Part shown: one piece after another, positions 44,556-53,403 of the stretch | Numbering within the stretch: the first letter of the stretch is position 1 | Layout: every line of letters starts with the position of its first letter | From: Marinobacterium litorale DSM 23545 | GTDB lineage: Bacteria; Pseudomonadota; Gammaproteobacteria; Pseudomonadales; Balneatricaceae | Assembly (NCBI RefSeq): GCF_000428985.1 | Contig: NZ_AUAZ01000001.1 | Coordinates: 62,001 to 126,000, forward strand | Reading direction: 5' to 3' | Length of the DNA: 64,000 nt | Position numbers and translations under genes: made by a program | Notes under the pieces: model-generated | Databases searched by the model: none | Seen by the model: the letters and a program-made list of their open reading frames with translations, nothing else | What the model was told of the DNA's origin: nothing

Positions 44556-46637
44556 TCAGTGAGTCATCCTGCTTTGCGCCGTTGTCTGGCGGCTGACCAA
44601 GTTCGCCATATCAAGCGTAATCGCTGCGGTTTCTCGTAATACCGCTTCGGAGTCCGGGTCGATCGGCAGCCCCTGTTCATCCTTCGGTCGCATATCGTCA
44701 AGGGCAGAGAGCGTTTCGGCAGGTTCCAGTCCCTTCGCTTTGCGGCGCTGGTTCTCTCGCGCCAGGAGGCGAGCTTCGGCCTCGTCACGCTCTTGGCGAA
44801 GCTTCTGCTCGTTTAGCGTGATTTTGTTGGCGCGTTTGCGGTCATGGAGATGGCTGACCTGATCTCGCATAAAAATAAAATCCGGGTTGTCGTCGGTGCG
44901 ATCGTGGTGCCGCTGCGCGAGTTCAGGTACCAGGCTGCGTAGGGATGGAAAACGCCCGTAGCGCACAGGTTTGACCTGATCCCAGGGGAGGGCGGCATCC
45001 AGCGCGCTTTCGCCGATATCTTTCTCGTCGTAGAGCGCAGGAAAGTTGATATCGGGTTCAACGCCCCGGTGCTGTGTGCTCTCGCCGGAGATGCGGTAGA
45101 ACTTGGAGTGGGTCATCTTAAGTTGCCCGTGATCGATGGGCTGTACGACCTGCACGGTTCCTTTGCCAAAAGTACGGTTGCCGACAACCAGGCCGCGCTG
45201 GTAATCCTGAATCGCACCGGCGAATATTTCGGAAGCCGATGCGCTCAGCCGATTGACCAGTATCGTTAACGGGCCGTTCCAGGCCACATCCGGATCAAAG
45301 TCGCCCAGGATATCCACCCGGCCTTCGGGGTCACGAATCTGGACGGTCGGGCCACGGCTAATGAAAAGCCCAACCAGCTCGTTGGCTTCTCGCAAAGAGC
45401 CGCCCCCGTTATCTCTCAGGTCGATGACGATGCCTTCAACCTGCTCACGTTTGAGCTCCTCGATCAGCTTACGGACGTCCCGCGTGGTGCTTTTGTAGTC
45501 AGGGTCGCCACGCTGCATCGCGGTGAAATCGATGTAGAAAGCGGGGATGGTGATGACGCCGATCTTGTGGGGCTCACCCTGCTGATCCAGCTCCAACACG
45601 CGACTCTTGGCGGCCTGTTCTTCGAGCTTCACGGTATTGCGCACCAGTCGTACTGTCTTGCGCAGCGTCTGGTCGACCGCATCGGCCGGGATGATCTGCA
45701 GACGTACAACGGTATCTTTGGGGCCGCGGATCAACTGGACCACATCATCCAGACGCCAGCCGACGATATCTTCAAACTCGCCATCCTCACCCTGGGCCAC
45801 ACCGACAATCAGGTCCGCCGGTTTCAATTGGCCGCTTTTCGATGCGGGGCCTGCCGGTACCAGCCTGACAATCTTGGTCATTTCGTCTTCACGTTGAAGC
45901 ACCGCGCCGATCCCTTCAAGGGACAGGCTCATGTTGATGCGGAAGCTCTCGGCATTGACCGGCGAGAAATACTGGGTGTGCGGGTCGAATTCAGCGGTCA
46001 GTGTATTCACGTAGGCCTGGAATACGTCCTCGCTTTTGGCTTGTTCAGCGCGGCTTTTCTGGGCACGAAAGCGCTTGAGGAGCAGCTCGCGGGCTTCATC
46101 GACTTCCTTACCGGCGAGTTTCAGGCTCAGCAGATCGTTCTTCAGGCGCTTGCGCCAGAGATCGTTCATTTCAGCTTCTGTTTCGATCCAGGGGGCGCTG
46201 TCGCGTTCAAGATCGATCGATTCATCAACGGTAAAATCGTACTCGGTGTTTTCGTCTTCGAGCCGACTGATCAGAAAATCCAGACGCGAAAGTTGACGCT
46301 CTTCAAGGCGGTTGAAGAGGCCGTAGGCTGCGCTCAGGTCGCCACGTTTTACCTGATCATCGAGTTGACTGCGCAGGGTTTCGAACTCTCGAATATCCGA
46401 TGCGTAGAAATAGCTGCGCGTCGGGTCCAGGCGTTCGAGGTATCGATCCAGCAACGAACTCGACAGGCTGTCGTTAATCTCGATCTGGTTATAGTGGCCC
46501 TCTTTGAGCGTGGTGATTACGTCCAGCAGTGTCTGGCGATATACCGGGTCGGGGTCGAGACGCGCCTGGGCGGAAAAACTGAAGGTGAGGGCGGTGGTGG
46601 CCAGCAGCGCGAGTAGCGCCCGGATTGGCTTTCTCAT
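44556..46637 (-). CDS. prc: Carboxy-terminal (tail-specific) processing protease Prc
   Basis: A 693-residue periplasmic protease. The signal peptide MRKPIRALLALLATTALTFS is followed by an N-terminal helical domain, a PDZ domain (SLEGIGAVLQREDEMTKIVRLVPAGPASKSGQL) and the catalytic part with the Ser in NRLSASASEIFAGAIQDY and the Lys in RTFGKGTVQ. Prc degrades misfolded or tagged periplasmic proteins and processes penicillin-binding protein 3 and hydrolases in E. coli. I prefer ATG 46637, which gives a normal signal peptide, over a GTG 27 bases upstream. Confidence 0.95.
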   Translation of the reverse strand: MRKPIRALLALLATTALTFSFSAQARLDPDPVYRQTLLDVITTLKEGHYNQIEINDSLSSSLLDRYLERLDPTRSYFYASDIREFETLRSQLDDQVKRGDLSAAYGLFNRLEERQLSRLDFLISRLEDENTEYDFTVDESIDLERDSAPWIETEAEMNDLWRKRLKNDLLSLKLAGKEVDEARELLLKRFRAQKSRAEQAKSEDVFQAYVNTLTAEFDPHTQYFSPVNAESFRINMSLSLEGIGAVLQREDEMTKIVRLVPAGPASKSGQLKPADLIVGVAQGEDGEFEDIVGWRLDDVVQLIRGPKDTVVRLQIIPADAVDQTLRKTVRLVRNTVKLEEQAAKSRVLELDQQGEPHKIGVITIPAFYIDFTAMQRGDPDYKSTTRDVRKLIEELKREQVEGIVIDLRDNGGGSLREANELVGLFISRGPTVQIRDPEGRVDILGDFDPDVAWNGPLTILVNRLSASASEIFAGAIQDYQRGLVVGNRTFGKGTVQVVQPIDHGQLKMTHSKFYRISGESTQHRGVEPDINFPALYDEKDIGESALDAALPWDQVKPVRYGRFPSLRSLVPELAQRHHDRTDDNPDFIFMRDQVSHLHDRKRANKITLNEQKLRQERDEAEARLLARENQRRKAKGLEPAETLSALDDMRPKDEQGLPIDPDSEAVLRETAAITLDMANLVSRQTTAQSRMTH

Positions 46638-46807
46638 CTGAGCAATGGGCTCCTGATCGTACACAATATTAACCTCTACCTGTGACCTGCCCGGTGCCTT
46701 CTGGGTTCCCTTCTAGAGGCGTCACGACTGTCACTCGGAACCACCGAGTGTAGTCAGGGGCTCATGTAATGTAAAATCGTTGCGAATTCGCGAACTTGGG
46801 AGATGAC

Positions 46808-47350
46808 ATGCATTTTAGCAGACGCTGGCTGCTCGTGATTGCTGCACTGGGAGTGCTGGCCGGGTGTGGCGAGGACCCGGAGGAGGCCAAGTTCCGTCAA
46901 GAGCTGATCGACAAAGCACTCAATGATGAGACGCGCAAAGCGGGCGACGCGTTTTTGGCCCGCAATGCAGAGAAACCGGATGTTCAGGTAAAACCCTCCG
47001 GTCTTCAGTTCCGGGTTATCGAAACCGGCGACGGCGTATCTCCCGGACCCAAGGATGTGGTCACCGTTCACTATGAGGGCCGACGGATTGATGATGTGGT
47101 GTTCGACAGCTCCTACGAGCGCGACAAGCCCGCGAGATTTCCTTTAAATCAGGTTATTCAGGGTTGGAGCGAAGGGCTTCAGGATATGAAGGTTGGCGGC
47201 GTACGTGAACTCTATCTTCCCGCTGATTTAGCCTATGGTGCACGCAGCCCATCGCATCTGATACCGGCCAATTCGGCACTGATTTTCAAGGTGGAGCTGC
47301 TTGATGTGGAGCCTGCCGATTCCGCGACCGATCCGAACCAGGGGGAATAG
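46808..47350 (+). CDS. FKBP-type peptidyl-prolyl isomerase lipoprotein
   Basis: A 180-residue lipoprotein: signal peptide with lipobox LAGC (C20), a short helical dimerisation segment (EAKFRQELIDKALNDETRKA), then an FKBP domain (LQFRVIETGDG, VTVHYEGRRIDDVVFDSSYERDKPARFPLNQVIQGW, AYGARSPSHLIPANSALIFKVELL). It should assist folding in the periplasm, like FkpA. GGGAG six bases before ATG 46808 sets the start. It is divergent from prc. Confidence 0.92.
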   Translation: MHFSRRWLLVIAALGVLAGCGEDPEEAKFRQELIDKALNDETRKAGDAFLARNAEKPDVQVKPSGLQFRVIETGDGVSPGPKDVVTVHYEGRRIDDVVFDSSYERDKPARFPLNQVIQGWSEGLQDMKVGGVRELYLPADLAYGARSPSHLIPANSALIFKVELLDVEPADSATDPNQGE

Positions 47351-47353
47351 GGA

Positions 47354-48640
47354 ATGAACCTGCAGACTTTCAACAGTGATCTCTTCAGTTTTCTTGATGC
47401 ATCGCCCAGTCCCTGGCATGCCGTTGAGTCGATGGCCGCCCGGTTGAACGCGGCCGGTTTTACAGAGCTGATGGAGCGCGATAACTGGCGTACAGAGCCG
47501 GGCAAAGGGTATTACGTGATTCGCAACGGCTCATCGATCATTGCCTGGCGGGCACCGCAAACGGCGGTTGAAACCTCCGGCTGGCGCCTGGTGGGCGCCC
47601 ATACCGACTCGCCCTGTTTGCGTGTCAAACCTCAGCCGGAAGCTAACCGGAGCGATTATTTTCAGCTGGGTGTTGAGGTATATGGTGGTGCGCTCCTCAA
47701 TCCCTGGTTTGACCGCGATCTATCCATCGCCGGACGTGTTAATTACCGGGATAGCCGTGGCGATTTGTGTCAGGCGCTGGTGAACTTTGAGCGGCCGGTG
47801 GCCACGATACCGAGCCTGGCGATCCATCTGGACCGGGAGGCGAACAAAAGCCGCAGTATCAATGCGCAGACTTATCTGCCGCCGGTGCTGGGGCAGGGCG
47901 GAGGTAAGCAAATGTTCCGTGATCTGTTGGCTCAGCAGCTGAGTGTTCAGGGTGTGGCCGATGTGGATCGCGTGCTCGATTACGAGCTCTGTTTTTACGA
48001 TGTGCAGGGGGCCGGCCAGGTGGGACTGGAGGGTGAGTTTATCGCCTCTGCACGTCTTGATAACCTGCTCAGCTGTTATATCGGCTTGCAGGCATTGCTG
48101 GCCTCTTCGGCTGGTGAAGGGCAGGTGCTGGTCTGCAACGACCATGAAGAAGTCGGCAGCATGAGTGCAGCCGGGGCGCAGGGGCCGATGCTCAAGCAGT
48201 GGCTGGAACGGTTGATGCCGGAGGCTCAGGCCCGTAACCGCGCCTTGGCCAGCTCCATGATGATCTCGGCGGATAACGCCCATGCGCTGCATCCCAACTT
48301 CATGGATAAGCATGACGAGAACCATGGGCCCTTGATCAATGGCGGGCCGGTGATCAAGATTAATGCGAATCAACGTTATGCCAGTAACAGCGAGACCAGT
48401 TCGCTGTTTCGCGAGCTGGCGGCTCAGGTTGAAGAGCCGGTCCAATCATTTGTTGTGCGCTCCGATATGGGGTGTGGCAGCACGATTGGCCCTATCACCG
48501 CGGCAGAGCTGGGTGTACGTACGCTGGATATCGGTGTGCCTCAGTTTGCCATGCACTCCATCAGGGAACTTGCCGGCAGCCGTGATGCGTACTCGCTCTT
48601 CCGCATACTGAAGCCGTTTTATGAACTAGAAAGTGTGTAA
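47354..48640 (+). CDS. apeB: M18 family aspartyl aminopeptidase ApeB
   Basis: A 428-residue cytoplasmic metallopeptidase with [59 protein letters not shown] and the late [15 protein letters not shown]; these carry the zinc ligands and catalytic acids of M18 enzymes, which remove N-terminal aspartate and glutamate. It follows the FKBP gene by three bases, so both probably share a promoter. Confidence 0.95.
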   Translation: MNLQTFNSDLFSFLDASPSPWHAVESMAARLNAAGFTELMERDNWRTEPGKGYYVIRNGSSIIAWRAPQTAVETSGWRLVGAHTDSPCLRVKPQPEANRSDYFQLGVEVYGGALLNPWFDRDLSIAGRVNYRDSRGDLCQALVNFERPVATIPSLAIHLDREANKSRSINAQTYLPPVLGQGGGKQMFRDLLAQQLSVQGVADVDRVLDYELCFYDVQGAGQVGLEGEFIASARLDNLLSCYIGLQALLASSAGEGQVLVCNDHEEVGSMSAAGAQGPMLKQWLERLMPEAQARNRALASSMMISADNAHALHPNFMDKHDENHGPLINGGPVIKINANQRYASNSETSSLFRELAAQVEEPVQSFVVRSDMGCGSTIGPITAAELGVRTLDIGVPQFAMHSIRELAGSRDAYSLFRILKPFYELESV

Positions 48641-48658
48641 ACACCGTGGAGGGCAAGG

Positions 48659-48919
48659 ATGCCTACAATTTCAGAGTTTTTCGGCATCGTTATCAGGATG
48701 TATTATGATGATCACAGCCCACCGCATTTCCACGCTTATTATGGTGATCAAGCAGCCTTGATCAGTATTGAAACATTGGAGTTGATCGAAGGCTCGCTAT
48801 CGAAACGCGCGACAGCGATGGTGCTGGAATGGGCCCAGGCACACCGTGAGGAACTGAAAGCCGATTGGGCTTTGGCTGAAAAGCATCAACCTCTTGAGAA
48901 AATCGCGCCTCTGGAGTGA
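48659..48919 (+). CDS. DUF4160 domain-containing protein
   Basis: An 86-residue protein with FFGIVIRMYYDDHSPPHFHAYYGDQAALISIETLELIEG, the defining sequence of DUF4160. The function is unknown. Such genes commonly stand beside a DUF2442 gene, as here, and the pair is often suspected to be toxin-antitoxin-like. The gene lies five bases before the DUF2442 gene. Confidence 0.9.
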   Translation: MPTISEFFGIVIRMYYDDHSPPHFHAYYGDQAALISIETLELIEGSLSKRATAMVLEWAQAHREELKADWALAEKHQPLEKIAPLE

Positions 48920-48923
48920 TTAC

Positions 48924-49163
48924 ATGCATAAAGTGACAAGTGTTCGAGTTAAGCCTGGATACGTATTGGTGTTGACGTTTGAGGATGGTACGGAGGGTGA
49001 GGTTTCCGTTGCGGATCGTTTGTTTGGCCCCATGTTCGAACCTTTGAAAGACCCAGAGTTCTTTGCTCAAGTCCGTGTCGACAAATTTGGTGCTGTGTGT
49101 TGGCCCAATGAAGCTGATCTTGCGCCGGATGCCCTCTATCAGAAAGTCAGGTCTGCTGCATAA
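48924..49163 (+). CDS. DUF2442 domain-containing protein
   Basis: A 79-residue protein, MHKVTSVRVKPGYVLVLTFE at the start and GPMFEPLKDPEFFAQVRVDKFGAVCWPNEADLAPDALY later, matching DUF2442. I start it at ATG 48924, just after the DUF4160 stop. The fold is small and beta-rich; the role is unknown and linked to DUF4160 only by neighbourhood. Confidence 0.88.
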   Translation: MHKVTSVRVKPGYVLVLTFEDGTEGEVSVADRLFGPMFEPLKDPEFFAQVRVDKFGAVCWPNEADLAPDALYQKVRSAA

Positions 49164-49264
49164 CAGGATTGCTGCGACTCCCCATTTATTTGAGAACTTC
49201 TAGGCTTGTGCCATCCTGAATAGGGAGAGAAAAACTCTCCGCGACTGTGCTTCAGGAGGCCGCT

Positions 49265-50749
49265 ATGGGACGGGCGATCCGCTCAGCCGATTTTTCCGAA
49301 CGTTCGATTCAGCGCTTCAAAAAGCGCCTCAACTGTGAACTTGAAGTGCTGGGCCGGCTGCTTGCTACACCCGGGTTCGGGGAGGGAGATCGCAGTTTTG
49401 GTGCCGAGCTTGAGCTCTACCTTGTTAATGCTCAGGGGCGCCCGGTGGGATGCAATGCCGAAGTTCAGGAGGCACTGAAAAAACCGCAGGTGACGCTGGA
49501 GCTTAACCGCTACAACATTGAGTACAACCTGTCGCCGGTGCCTGTGCGGGGTCGGCCGTTCGCAGCTACCGAACAGCAGATTCTCGATGCGTTCGCGATG
49601 CTCGATAGTGCTGCGGACGAGCATGGTGCCCGGGTGTTACTCATCGGTATTCTGCCAACACTGAAGCGTCGTGATTTCGGGCCGCGTAATATGACCGATC
49701 TGGCCCGCTATCACTGTTTGACCCAGCGCCTGGCGGACCTGCGCGGCAAGCTGTTTTCGATCCGCATCAATGGTGAAGAGCCTGTTGAACTCCGTTCCCG
49801 GGATCTGACGCTGGAAGGTGCCAACACCTCATTGCAGTTGCACTATCGGGTGGAGCCTGCCAACTACGCCCGCATTTTCAACGCGGTGCAGTTGGCTACG
49901 CCCATAGCATTAGGCATTGCTGTGAATTCGCCGTTTATGGTCGGTAAACGGCTCTGGCAGGAAACCCGGATTCCCCTGTTTAAGCACGCGATCGATGGCT
50001 ACACGCGTGACTTGAGAGACGCACATCTGCCCTCACGTGTGGACTTTGGTAACGGATGGGTGAGGGAGGGGGTACATGAGCTTTTTGCCGAGAATGTGCG
50101 CCTGCATGAGCCGCTGCTGCCGATCTGCAATCGCAATAATCCGGAACGGTTGTTGGAGGAGGGCGAGATACCCGATCTTCCTGAACTGCAACTGCATCAG
50201 GGGACCGTCTGGCCCTGGAATCGCGCAATTTACGATGCAGCGGATGGCGGTCACCTGCGGATCGAATTAAGAGCCCTGCCCGCGGGGCCAACCGCCTGCG
50301 ATATGATGGCTAATGCTGCGTTTTTGATCGGACTCAGTGAGGGGCTCGCGCCGGAGATGGAGCGTTACATTCCGGCCATGCCCTACCAAACCCTGGTTTA
50401 CAACTTTTACCGGGCTGCCGAGCATGGGATGCAGGCCCAGCTTTTCTGGCCCGCACAATCTGGAGGCTTCGAAGAGTTGACCGTTCTGGAGCTGGCGCGG
50501 CGGCTGTTACCCGTTGCCTATCAGGGGCTTGAGCGAGCCGGGATTTACAAACGCGACAGAGACCACTACCTGGGTCTGATCGAAGAACGTTTGAGCGCAG
50601 GCCAGACCGGGGCGTCCTGGCAGCTACGCCAGTTCAACCGCCTTTTCCGCTCGAACAAGCGACATATTGCGCTAAGCAAAATGGTTCGGGGTTATATGGA
50701 GTACAGTCACCAGAATATCCCCGTTGCTCAATGGAAGGATATAACGTGA
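49265..50749 (+). CDS. Glutamate-cysteine ligase-like carboxylate-amine ligase
   Basis: A 494-residue protein of the glutamate-cysteine ligase superfamily, with FGAELELYLVNAQGRP (metal-binding glutamates), VTLELNRYNIEYNLSPVP, NTSLQLHYRV and HLRIELRALPAGPTACDMMANAAFLIGL. Relatives join an amino acid's carboxylate to an amine using ATP. It is not the ordinary GshA and the substrates are unknown. AGGAGG seven bases before ATG 49265 sets the start. It overlaps the aspartoacylase-like gene by four bases (GTGA). Confidence 0.85.
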   Translation: MGRAIRSADFSERSIQRFKKRLNCELEVLGRLLATPGFGEGDRSFGAELELYLVNAQGRPVGCNAEVQEALKKPQVTLELNRYNIEYNLSPVPVRGRPFAATEQQILDAFAMLDSAADEHGARVLLIGILPTLKRRDFGPRNMTDLARYHCLTQRLADLRGKLFSIRINGEEPVELRSRDLTLEGANTSLQLHYRVEPANYARIFNAVQLATPIALGIAVNSPFMVGKRLWQETRIPLFKHAIDGYTRDLRDAHLPSRVDFGNGWVREGVHELFAENVRLHEPLLPICNRNNPERLLEEGEIPDLPELQLHQGTVWPWNRAIYDAADGGHLRIELRALPAGPTACDMMANAAFLIGLSEGLAPEMERYIPAMPYQTLVYNFYRAAEHGMQAQLFWPAQSGGFEELTVLELARRLLPVAYQGLERAGIYKRDRDHYLGLIEERLSAGQTGASWQLRQFNRLFRSNKRHIALSKMVRGYMEYSHQNIPVAQWKDIT

Positions 50750-51792
50750 CCACAGAAAACGACCCGATTCGAATTATAGAGGCACCGAGTTCGGCAAGCT
50801 GGGCGAGTGATGCGGCTGCTTTTCTCGAGCAGCTGGGTGGGGCCGCCATGATCATTGTTCCGGGGCGGGATCGATCGCGCACGCGGGCTGTTTGCACCTT
50901 GTTGCATGGCAATGAGCCGTCGGGCCTGCGTGCGTTGCATCGTTTCCTGCGTTCGGGGCATCAGCCGGCCGTCAATCTGATCTGCTTCATCCCCGCCGTT
51001 GAGACAGCACTGCATGAGCAGCTGCATCAGCACCGCTACCTGCCCGGTGAGCGGGATATGAATCGCTGTTTTTTGCCGCCCTATAATGACCGTCCAGGGC
51101 GAATCGCCGAACGGCTGCTGCAGTTGATCGCTGCTTTCCGGCCGGAGTGTCTGGTCGATATTCACAACACCTCCGGTGCGGGGCCGGCCTTTGGCGTCGT
51201 TGCCCATGAGGATGAACAGCACGAGGCACTGGTCTCTCTGTTCACGAAGCATCTGGTCGTGACCGATATTCGTCTGGGGGCGCTGATGGAGATGAGCCGC
51301 CCGGAGATGCCGATAGTGACCGTGGAGTGTGGTGGTGCCGGCGATACCCGCGCCGATCGTGTCGCGTTCGAGGGATTGATGCGCTATGTGGATGATGATC
51401 AGGTTTTGAAATTAGCGCGTGGCACCCATCTGGAGATCTACCATACCCCGGCGCGACTTGAACTGATCGATGATGCGCAGCTCGCCTTTGCGACCCGGCC
51501 TGTGCCCGGCGCCGATCTGACCGTTCCGCCGGATCTCGAGCGATTTAACTTCGGAACGGCTCCGGCCGGTACGTTTATCGGTTGGTTGGCACCCGGCGAG
51601 GCGCCGGCTCAAAAACTGAGGGCGCGCAGTGGTTCTGGCGTTGATCGCTTTACGGAACTGTTTCGGATTGATCAGGGACGTCTGGTGACGGCGCAGCCGC
51701 TCAAACTGTTTATGATTACGCACAGGCCCGACATCGCCAAAAGCGATTGCCTTCTCTATGCCGCGCCGGAAAGTGGTCACAGTCGTCTGTGA
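50746..51792 (+). CDS. Succinylglutamate desuccinylase/aspartoacylase-like zinc hydrolase
   Basis: A 348-residue M14-related enzyme with zinc ligands H54 and E57 in LLHGNEPSG, the ERDMNRCF motif at 102-109 and H140 in VDIHNTSG, matching AstE/aspartoacylase enzymes that hydrolyse N-acyl amino acids. I start it at GTG 50746, preceded by AAGGA, though an ATG 15 bases upstream is possible. Its coupling with a carboxylate-amine ligase suggests a small two-step pathway on one amide-bonded metabolite. Confidence 0.82.
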   Translation: MTTENDPIRIIEAPSSASWASDAAAFLEQLGGAAMIIVPGRDRSRTRAVCTLLHGNEPSGLRALHRFLRSGHQPAVNLICFIPAVETALHEQLHQHRYLPGERDMNRCFLPPYNDRPGRIAERLLQLIAAFRPECLVDIHNTSGAGPAFGVVAHEDEQHEALVSLFTKHLVVTDIRLGALMEMSRPEMPIVTVECGGAGDTRADRVAFEGLMRYVDDDQVLKLARGTHLEIYHTPARLELIDDAQLAFATRPVPGADLTVPPDLERFNFGTAPAGTFIGWLAPGEAPAQKLRARSGSGVDRFTELFRIDQGRLVTAQPLKLFMITHRPDIAKSDCLLYAAPESGHSRL

Positions 51793-51808
51793 CCACGGTT
51801 GCCGTGAT

Positions 51809-52861
51809 TTAGACCATCGCCGGGTAATCGGTATAACCGGTAGGTGTTGACGCGTAGAAGGTGCTGGGATCGGGTTTGTTCAGCTCAGCCTGTTGCTGCG
51901 CCCTTTGAGCAAGATCCGGGTTGGCGATGTAAAGCACGCCAAACGCCACCGCATCCGCGTTACCTTCATTGATCCAGGCTTCTGCGCTGTCCGGCGTAAA
52001 GCGTTCATTGGCAATAAATACCCCGCCGAATTCCTGTTTCAGTGTTGGTCCGAGGCTGTCTTCTCCAACCTTTTCGCGTGCGCAGATAAAGGCCAGGTTT
52101 CGCTTACCGAGTTCACGGGCGACATAGGTGTAGGTGGCACTCAGGTTGCTGTCATGCATATCGTGCGCATCGGCACGGGGTGAGAGGTGCATTCCGACAC
52201 GATCACTGCCCCAGACCTCAACGACGGCATCGGCTACCTCAAGCATCAGGCGTGCGCGGTTCTCCAGAGAGCCGCCGTAGGCATCGGTGCGCTGGTTGGT
52301 ACCTTCGAGCAGGAACTGCTCCAGCAGATAGCCATTGGCACCGTGAATCTCGACGCCGTCGAAACCAGCCGCTTTCGCGTTGATAGCCCCCTGGCGGTAA
52401 GCCTCGACAATACCGGCGATCTCGTCCGTTTCCAGTGCGCGAGGTGTTACGTAGGACTTTTCCGGGCGTACCAGGCTGACCGTACCTGCCGGTTGAATAG
52501 CACTGGGAGCAACGGGGTCTCGGCCATCCAGGTATATCGGGTCTGAGATGCGGCCCACATGCCAGAGCTGCAGAACAATCCGCCCGCCTTCAGCGTGAAC
52601 CGCTTCGGTGACCCGCTTCCAGCCCTCGACCTGCTCATCGGACCAGATTCCGGGTGTGTTGGGGTAGCCCACGCCCATGGGGCAGACCGACGTGGCTTCT
52701 GAAATGATCAGGCCGGCACCCGCCCGCTGGCGGTAGTACTCCACCATTAAGTCACCGGGGATTCGACCGGCCTCGGCCCTGCAGCGGGTCAAAGGTGCCA
52801 TGACGAATCGGTTGGGTAGCTCAAGTGCGCCGACGGTTAACGGCTCGAACATTTTACTCAT
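51809..52861 (-). CDS. nemA: Old yellow enzyme family alkene reductase
   Basis: A 350-residue FMN-dependent reductase with ELPNRFVMAPLTRCRAEAGRIP, LQLWHVGRISDP, DGVEIHGANGYLLEQFL and RTDAYGGSLENRARLMLE, the standard NemA/OYE motifs. It reduces electrophilic alkenes and nitro compounds with NADPH. Family identification is firm; the substrate is not. An ArsR-type regulator gene lies 104 bases upstream in the same direction, with a REP-like element between. Confidence 0.93.
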   Translation of the reverse strand: MSKMFEPLTVGALELPNRFVMAPLTRCRAEAGRIPGDLMVEYYRQRAGAGLIISEATSVCPMGVGYPNTPGIWSDEQVEGWKRVTEAVHAEGGRIVLQLWHVGRISDPIYLDGRDPVAPSAIQPAGTVSLVRPEKSYVTPRALETDEIAGIVEAYRQGAINAKAAGFDGVEIHGANGYLLEQFLLEGTNQRTDAYGGSLENRARLMLEVADAVVEVWGSDRVGMHLSPRADAHDMHDSNLSATYTYVARELGKRNLAFICAREKVGEDSLGPTLKQEFGGVFIANERFTPDSAEAWINEGNADAVAFGVLYIANPDLAQRAQQQAELNKPDPSTFYASTPTGYTDYPAMV

Positions 52862-52931
52862 CAGTTATAACCCCTTTGATTTGCGAATTTTCCCGAACTT
52901 CGTGATATTCCGTCCGGTACACACGTCTGTG

Positions 52932-52969
52932 CAGCCCGGCAGGAGCCGAAGGCGGATGCCGGGGGCTAC
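52932..52969. repeat. REP-like palindromic element
   Basis: GCAGCCCGGCAGGAGCCG...GGATGCCGGGGGCTAC is an inverted repeat of CCCGGCA and TGCCGGG with the CTAC tail, the same type as at 10492 in reverse orientation. It sits between arsR and nemA. Confidence 0.7.
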
Positions 52970-53274
52970 AGAGTCTGCTCCAGGGCGTCGAGAAACGCCT
53001 TAATCGTTTCTTCATTGCGCTTGAAGTAGACCCACTGGCCGACCTTGCGTGTTGTGACCAGGTTGGCTTTCTGCAACGTCGACAGGTGCGCCGAAGTCGT
53101 GGATTGGGATAGCCCGGTTTTCTTGTCGATCATGCCGGCACACACGCCGTAGTCCAATGGATGCGCCTGATCTGAAAACCAGCGCTCGGGTTCCTTCAGC
53201 CATGCCAGAATCTGGCGGCGGACCGGGTGTGCCAGGGCTTTGGTCGCGGTGTCGATTTCGTTGCTGTCAGTCAT
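52966..53274 (-). CDS. ArsR family transcriptional regulator
   Basis: A 102-residue winged-helix protein with ATKALAHPVRRQILAWLKEPE, the recognition helix region SQSTTSAHLSTLQKANLVTTRKVGQWVYFKRN and a single cysteine, so it is not a classic metal sensor with a CXC site. It likely represses itself and the downstream nemA. An inverted repeat of TTCGA at 53291-53308 immediately before its start is the likely operator. Confidence 0.88.
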   Translation of the reverse strand: MTDSNEIDTATKALAHPVRRQILAWLKEPERWFSDQAHPLDYGVCAGMIDKKTGLSQSTTSAHLSTLQKANLVTTRKVGQWVYFKRNEETIKAFLDALEQTL

Positions 53275-53290
53275 TTCAATATCGATTTTT

Positions 53291-53308
53291 TTCGAAATAT
53301 ATATCGAA
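53291..53308. promoter_or_regulatory. Inverted repeat before the ArsR gene, candidate operator
   Basis: TTCGA (53291-53295) and TCGAA (53304-53308) flank an AATATATA centre, within an AT-rich run that also contains further ATCGA copies. It lies 17 bases before the ArsR start and would overlap its promoter. Confidence 0.45.
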
Positions 53309-53368
53309 TTATTTGGATATACAAGCAGGGGTTTATCCGAAGTATGCCAGAAATCGGGATCGGATAGT

Positions 53369-53398
53369 TCCCGGCAGAGCCGAAGGAGGATGCCGGGA
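53369..53398. repeat. REP-like palindromic element
   Basis: TCCCGGCAGAGCCG...GATGCCGGGA is an inverted repeat of the same type as at 52932, between the NosR-like gene and the ArsR gene. Confidence 0.65.
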
Positions 53399-53403
53399 CG
53401 GAA

